This document shows, piece by piece, positions 5,591 to 9,164 of a stretch of 9,164 nt of DNA. The first letter of the stretch is position 1; each line of letters opens with the position of its first letter. The DNA is taken from positions 1-9,164 of the forward strand of contig CBCXVS010000294.1 in assembly GCA_965178525.1 (NCBI GenBank). The letters run 5' to 3'. A program made the position numbers and the translations under genes. The stretch comes from CBCXVS01 sp965178525. Lineage in GTDB: Bacteria > Tectomicrobia > Entotheonellia > Entotheonellales > Entotheonellaceae. The notes below the pieces were generated by a model. That model had not been told where the DNA came from, searched no databases, and was given only the letters and a program-made list of their open reading frames with translations.

Positions 5591-6937
5591 TCACTCCTCC
5601 TTCCTCAAGTCCGATTCGCTCAGCACCTGCTCGATCTGCACCTTGCCGTGCTCATCGATGATCTGCAGCGCCGCTTGGCGCTCTCCTTTCCTGCCGAAAA
5701 ATCGGAGCATCCCGAAATTGTACCCCCGGTAATACGGCGCGTTGGACTGAGGATTGCGGCGCCATCCTTGCTTCGGTCGTGCCCCGATGGGCTCCGTACG
5801 GAAAGCCGCGTTCGAACTCACAAGCTCGAACAGTGCATAGCCATCACCCGGTCGGTAGAGCTTGTTGAGGGTCCCGACATGCCAGTCCCCAACGATGAAG
5901 AACACACCGCTGATCCCTTCCTCGAACAGCCACTTCAGAAAGTCGTCACGCTCGGACCCAAAGTTGTCCCACACCTCGCCGTGTCGTTGGAAATCGACCA
6001 CCATGCTGTTGCCGTTCGCGATCACCTTGAATGTCGCCGTGCTCGCTTTCAGGCCGTCCTTGAGCCATTTTATCTGGCCGTCGCCGAACATGGTCCTTCT
6101 GTCCTCGGCTTTGTTCGGGTCGCGGTAATAGCGATCATCGAGCATGAAAAATTCGACGTCAACAATCCTGAACGCGTGGAAAATACCTTGGGTCGTCACC
6201 GTACCAGCACCGGCATTGGGCCAATACCGCCGGTATATCTCAAGCGTCTCGTCGCGAAAGGTGAAGGGTCGATCCGAATCGTTCGGACCGAAGTCGTGGT
6301 CGTCCCAAATACCGTAGGACGGCGTCGATGCCATCAGAGCCCGCATTTCGGGAACGTGGCGCACCATACGATGGTAGCCGGCCATGGCATACCGGACGGT
6401 CTCGCGGTCCGAGGCGTAGTGGTGGGGGCGGCCCGGCATATAGTTGACGTCACCGATAAACAAAAATGCAACCGGCCGATGTTGCAGCACTTTCTTGAAG
6501 ATCGGTTGTATCGGCTGCTTGGTCGGGTTCAGACAAGAGCCGAATGCCACGCTGAATGACGAGATATCTTCCGGGTCGTTGCGGCGGGACTCCCGCGGAG
6601 CTGTAATGAACGTCTGAGACACGAGAGGCCTGACCTTACGGCCGTCCAGGGAAATGTCATAGTGGACGCGGGTTCTGGGACGCAACCCGGTCAGTGTGAC
6701 GGCGCCGGTATAGGGATAGTCGCTAGCGGTGTTGCCCTCAGCGCGGCCTCGCACCAGCCTTGGAATTTTCCCCGCCAGCGTCCAATAATCCACGTGCACC
6801 TTCGCCGGCTGGTCCGCCTCCACCCAGATCTCAGCGCTCGTTGTCGTCGTGTGACCGACCATAGGCCCAGCCATCAGCTCTGCGGCGTCCACATCCCCGA
6901 TTAGAAGCACCAGAAAAACCGCGACAACTCCTGTCAT
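5591..6937 (-). CDS. PhoD-like alkaline phosphatase/metallophosphatase, exported
   Basis: A predicted secreted phosphomonoesterase or phosphodiesterase of the PhoD family, 448 residues. Following a hydrophobic signal (MTGVVAVFLVLLIGDVDA) is an N-terminal beta domain (GHTTTTSAEIWVEAD onward) like the fibronectin-type domain of PhoD. Then come the metal-site motifs: FGSC (132-135), the GD of FIGDVNYMPG (162-163), SYGIWDDHDFGPND (207-220), LDDRYYR (266-272) and GDWH (350-353). PhoD enzymes use Fe and Ca for phosphate scavenging; the metals and substrate here are inferred. The start at 6937 has AGGAGG 5 bases upstream (6948-6943). An ATG at 6961 would add MRKSKEEV, whose positive charges suit a signal peptide, but it has no good ribosome site. 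No Twin-arginine motif is seen, although PhoD proteins are often Tat-exported. The stop is TGA. Confidence 0.87.
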   Translation of the reverse strand: MTGVVAVFLVLLIGDVDAAELMAGPMVGHTTTTSAEIWVEADQPAKVHVDYWTLAGKIPRLVRGRAEGNTASDYPYTGAVTLTGLRPRTRVHYDISLDGRKVRPLVSQTFITAPRESRRNDPEDISSFSVAFGSCLNPTKQPIQPIFKKVLQHRPVAFLFIGDVNYMPGRPHHYASDRETVRYAMAGYHRMVRHVPEMRALMASTPSYGIWDDHDFGPNDSDRPFTFRDETLEIYRRYWPNAGAGTVTTQGIFHAFRIVDVEFFMLDDRYYRDPNKAEDRRTMFGDGQIKWLKDGLKASTATFKVIANGNSMVVDFQRHGEVWDNFGSERDDFLKWLFEEGISGVFFIVGDWHVGTLNKLYRPGDGYALFELVSSNAAFRTEPIGARPKQGWRRNPQSNAPYYRGYNFGMLRFFGRKGERQAALQIIDEHGKVQIEQVLSESDLRKEE

Positions 6938-7310
6938 CACCTCCTCCTTTGATTTCCTCATCCCGAGTCGTCGATCTCACCTCACTGATGACGCTTCTGC
7001 TCTGCAGCATCGGCCAGTTCGACGCATTGAGGGGGCATCTCTACGAGCATGAGGTCACCTCTTCCAACTTCAAAGTGTAGGCTTGCTGGCTCCGACACGC
7101 ATGGCCTGGAAATTGAATTTGAAGATGTGACCCTGTGTCCCTTAGAATACTGAGGAGCGGAGTGCCCGGAAATGGGCCCGCTCCGTTCTAGAGTAGCGGT
7201 AGGCGGAGCGACCTGCTTATCGACTATAACTATCCGTCCACCGCTTCTGTTCCGTGGCTTGTTAGGCGAGTAATCGTTTCGCCAACGCTCGAAGCATACA
7301 CCAGGAGCCA
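6938..7310. other. Gene-free gap with a candidate structured region
   Basis: This is the region between the divergent PhoD-like gene and the nuclease locus. I see no convincing protein gene. A 22-codon minus-strand frame (6982-7050) has GAGG upstream of its ATG and could be a leader peptide for the PhoD-like gene, but nothing else supports it. A compound hairpin lies at 7154-7184. TTGTTAGGC (7257-7265) resembles the end of an integron attC site, but no partner core site was found upstream. Confidence 0.4.
7154..7184 (+). other. Compound hairpin with a possible alternative partner
   Basis: GGAGCGG (7154-7160) pairs with CCGCTCC (7178-7184), and GCCC (7164-7167) pairs with GGGC (7174-7177) inside, leaving a 3-base bulge. 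GGAGCG at 7205-7210 could compete for CCGCTCC, giving two exclusive folds about 100 bases upstream of the nuclease start. The structure is visible in sequence; any regulatory role is speculative. Confidence 0.35.
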
Positions 7311-7688
7311 ATGGTAATGGACACAGAAGTGAGCCATGAATTTGACCTAGAAAAAATGGCTGAGCCATTCGTGGACGACAACTACGATTCCCGCACAGGC
7401 TACGACGATAACTTTCTCGGGATTCCCGTTCCGATGCCTACGGTGGCGGATCTGTCTGTGGTTTCTAAGATGGAAGACGAGTGCTATATGATTCCATATG
7501 AGCATTTCTCCATCATCATGCACAAGAGTCGGCGCCTTGCATTGATGACCGCGGCCAACGTTGATGGCAATGAAGCACGCAAAAAACCCGAGTTAGGGCG
7601 TGACTATAGCCGGAGAGGCCTGTCCAGACTTGGAAAGAATGATCGCGAGAAATGGATGCTCGACCCAAGACTCGATGCGACCCTCTAA
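7311..7688 (+). pseudogene. NUC-family DNA/RNA non-specific endonuclease, N-terminal part ending at an in-frame TAA
   Basis: The N-terminal portion of a sugar-non-specific nuclease. It contains DDNYDSRTGYDDNFLG, the strand segment IPYEHFSIIMHKSRRLALMTAANVDG and EKWMLDPRLDATL, blocks that precede the catalytic motif in this family. The TAA at 7686-7688 interrupts it. The next codons in the same frame read LPNKFYTKDRGNFDKGH, a natural continuation, so a single base change (for example CAA to TAA) would explain it. AGGAG at 7303-7307 is 3 bases from the ATG at 7311 and 9 from the ATG at 7317, so 7317 may be the true start. Without readthrough this part lacks the catalytic His. Confidence 0.75.
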
Positions 7689-8519
7689 CTGCCTAACAAA
7701 TTTTATACGAAGGACCGGGGCAATTTTGACAAAGGGCATATTGTTCGGCGTGATGACGTGTCCTGGGGAGCCAACCATGACGAGGTCAGACGGGCCAACG
7801 GAGATACCTATCACGTGACCAACTGCTCCCCCCAAGTCGACGCCTTCAATCGATCTAATCTGCGTGGCGAATGGGGCCAGCTTGAGAATTTTGTGTTGAA
7901 GCAGGGAAAACGTGAAAAACTATGTGTTTTTGCAGGTCCGGTGCTTGATGATGAAAACGATAAGATCTTTAGGGGCAAGGACGATCAGGGGGAGATAGCG
8001 ATCCAAATACCCTCTCTATTCTGGAAGGTTGTCGTGGCTCGAAACGGTGATCGGCTGGAAACATTCGGGTTCTTGCTAGAGCAGGACCTCAGTGAGGCCG
8101 ACGTAGAGTTTAATGCCTCTGCGGAATGGCAAGGAAAGATGATCGCCATTGGAGAATTGGAAGACCTTCTATCGGCTCTTGTTTTTTCAGAAGCCGTGCG
8201 CGATGCGGACCAGGCCGATCAATCGGTCGGTCAAGACATTCGTGCATGGGGCGCGCTGGAGTGGCATAGTCGTTTGGTCACCCGCAATCAACCATCCTCA
8301 AGCGGAGGCCGAGTCATGGCAGAACAACAAATGACGTGGAGTGACGATAGTTCACCAAAAGATTTAAAGAATGCCTTTGAGAATAAATATCATAGTACAG
8401 CAGGAAAGCTTTTGGACTCGTTATGTGATGATTTGGACAACTCTGGACGACTCATTTACGGCAAGTCAGCCAAAGATGTGCTGGTATTGCTTCGTAAGTA
8501 CGCTTGGTTCGGAAGCTGA
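7689..8519 (+). pseudogene. NUC-family endonuclease catalytic part, running into the start of a TPR-like module
   Basis: Continues the frame of the upstream fragment. It holds the catalytic motif NFDKGHIVRRDD (canonically DRGH; His codon 7737-7739) and the metal-site block NGDTYHVTNCSPQVDAFNRSN. WGQLENFVL with the conserved Glu and LCVFAGPVLDDEND follow, so all usual active-site residues are present. The nuclease fold seems to end near EAVRDADQADQSVGQD (about 8190-8240). The frame then continues without a stop into a helical region (MTWSDDSSPKDLKNAF to KDVLVLLRKYAWF) and ends at TGA 8517-8519 because of a frameshift. The first usable start after the TAA is the GTG at 7758, which lies behind the catalytic His, so an independent product would be an incomplete nuclease. 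Expected activity is cleavage of DNA and RNA, presumably as an effector. Confidence 0.75.
8304..8318 (+). promoter_or_regulatory. Possible internal ribosome site and ATG inside the nuclease frame
   Basis: GGAGG (8304-8308) lies 7 bases before an in-frame ATG (8316-8318) at the point where the nuclease domain gives way to the helical module. It could start a separate TPR-like protein beginning MAEQQMTWSDD. Either the two domains are one fused protein with an internal start, or they were two genes whose separating stop has been lost. Confidence 0.4.
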
Positions 8520-9151
8520 ACCAGATGGCTGAGAAGTTCGATCAGCATGCTCAAGATGACCCACAGGTATTACTGCATCTGTCCCAGGCCCGTATTGAAC
8601 TAGGCAAGATCACAACTGCGGTGGATGGACTGCTGGACCTGAAGGGCCGGCTCACTCAACAGTTGGGGAATAATGGACTGGATCCAATCTCGAAGGATAA
8701 TCTTGAGTATCAGTTGGGCGAAACCCTCGGCCTCCTGGGGCGCTCTTACAAGCAGTATTATATCAACGCGAAGCCATCGCAGAAAGAACCCCGAGAGCAT
8801 GATCTGACGAAGTCATTGGCATACTATAGTGACGCCTACGAGAGACGTCTCGGAGATTATCTTTGGCATGGCATCAACCGCGTTGCACTCTTGAATCACC
8901 AGGAACGTATCGCCAAGAAACGATCGAATGCAATTGCCACAGCCGCGAAGGAGACCGCAAGCAAAATCTTAGAGGCCATCGACAATAAGAAGAACCAAGG
9001 GCCGCTTCAGCCATGGGACATGGCCAATCGCATTGAGGCCAATCTGGCCATTGGTGATACACCAGCAGCGGTCCAAGCAACCGAAGAATATCTTGATCGT
9101 ATAGGAAAGTGCATTTTCCCGATCCCAGAAGTCCCCATTTCTCAAGGATGA
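8504..9151 (+). pseudogene. TRAFs-binding/TPR-S-like helical repeat module (frameshifted continuation)
   Basis: A 215-residue frame starting formally at a TTG, in the -1 frame relative to the upstream fragment and overlapping its last 16 bases. The segments LNQMAEKFDQHAQDDPQVLLHLSQARIELGKITTAVDGL, LEYQLGETLGLLGRSYKQYYINAK and SLAYYSDAYERRLGDYLWHGINRVALL resemble the helical repeats of the TRAFs-binding (DUF4071)/TPR-S family. That family is found in bacterial conflict proteins and in the central region of animal ASK kinases. Loss of one base near 8510 would explain the break: RKYAWF then joins RKLNQMAEKF smoothly. The end GKCIFPIPEVPISQG lacks the STLRQL-type ending I would expect, so a second frame break near 9105 is possible. 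No Shine-Dalgarno supports an independent start at 8504. Family assignment is by remembered pattern, not by search. Confidence 0.55.
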
Positions 9152-9164
9152 ACGAGCCAAGTGA

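Noticed and set aside
5420..6559. A 379-codon open frame on the plus strand
   Set aside because: It lies antisense to the PhoD-like gene, whose minus-strand frame carries clear metal-site motifs; the plus-strand protein has no family-like pattern.
6982..7368. A 128-codon minus-strand frame over the gap
   Set aside because: It overlaps the nuclease start, has no recognisable motif and contains improbable composition. Only its last 22 codons have a possible start, too little to call a gene.
7257..7750. TTGTTAGGC before and GCCTAACAA within the nuclease locus, resembling integron attC cores
   Set aside because: The second copy is part of nuclease coding sequence (LPNKF), and neither has the paired core needed for an attC site, so it is not a gene cassette.

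Overview
The window looks like a stretch of a moderately GC-rich bacterial chromosome with many gene disruptions. Gene content (SlyD-like prolyl isomerase, cytoplasmic asparaginase, FmdA-type amidase, PhoD-like phosphatase, matrixin-like protease) and the AGCTATC heptamer repeats between genes would fit an environmental lineage such as Nitrospirota, but no marker gene fixes the taxonomy. TGA ends other genes here (for example the PhoD-like gene), so it is not globally reassigned.

Layout. Positions 12-377 (+) encode a single-domain rhodanese whose catalytic cysteine codon is an in-frame TGA. A 17-nt hairpin with the geometry of a bacterial SECIS element follows it, so this is a candidate selenocysteine rhodanese. 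Positions 501-932 (+) encode a SlyD-type FKBP isomerase. From 971 to 2053 lies a heptamer-armed palindromic element split by an IS5-family insertion sequence (about 1033-2039). Its transposase is broken at an A8 run and lacks one expected catalytic Asp. Positions 2108-2974 (+) encode an FmdA/AmdA amidase and 3102-4106 (-) an L-asparaginase. Their 3' ends converge on a second, intact copy of the palindromic element, which overlaps both stop codons. Positions 4237-5133 (+) encode an exported or anchored metzincin-like protease with a long helical insert. A strong hairpin separates it from a small acidic protein of unknown function (5189-5368, -) and a PhoD-like phosphatase (5591-6937, -).

After a gene-free gap, 7311-9151 (+) holds a disrupted conflict-type locus. 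It encodes a DNA/RNA non-specific endonuclease of the NUC family, interrupted by an in-frame TAA just before its catalytic DKGH motif. The same frame then runs into a helical, TPR-like region resembling the TRAFs-binding/TPR-S modules of bacterial conflict proteins, which is broken by a -1 frameshift near 8510.

The most noteworthy points are the candidate Sec-rhodanese, the two-copy palindromic repeat whose arms pair fully (with G-U) only as minus-strand RNA, and the nuclease/TPR-S locus. Several disruptions in 9 kb also leave open sequencing or assembly error, and this weakens each single interpretation.
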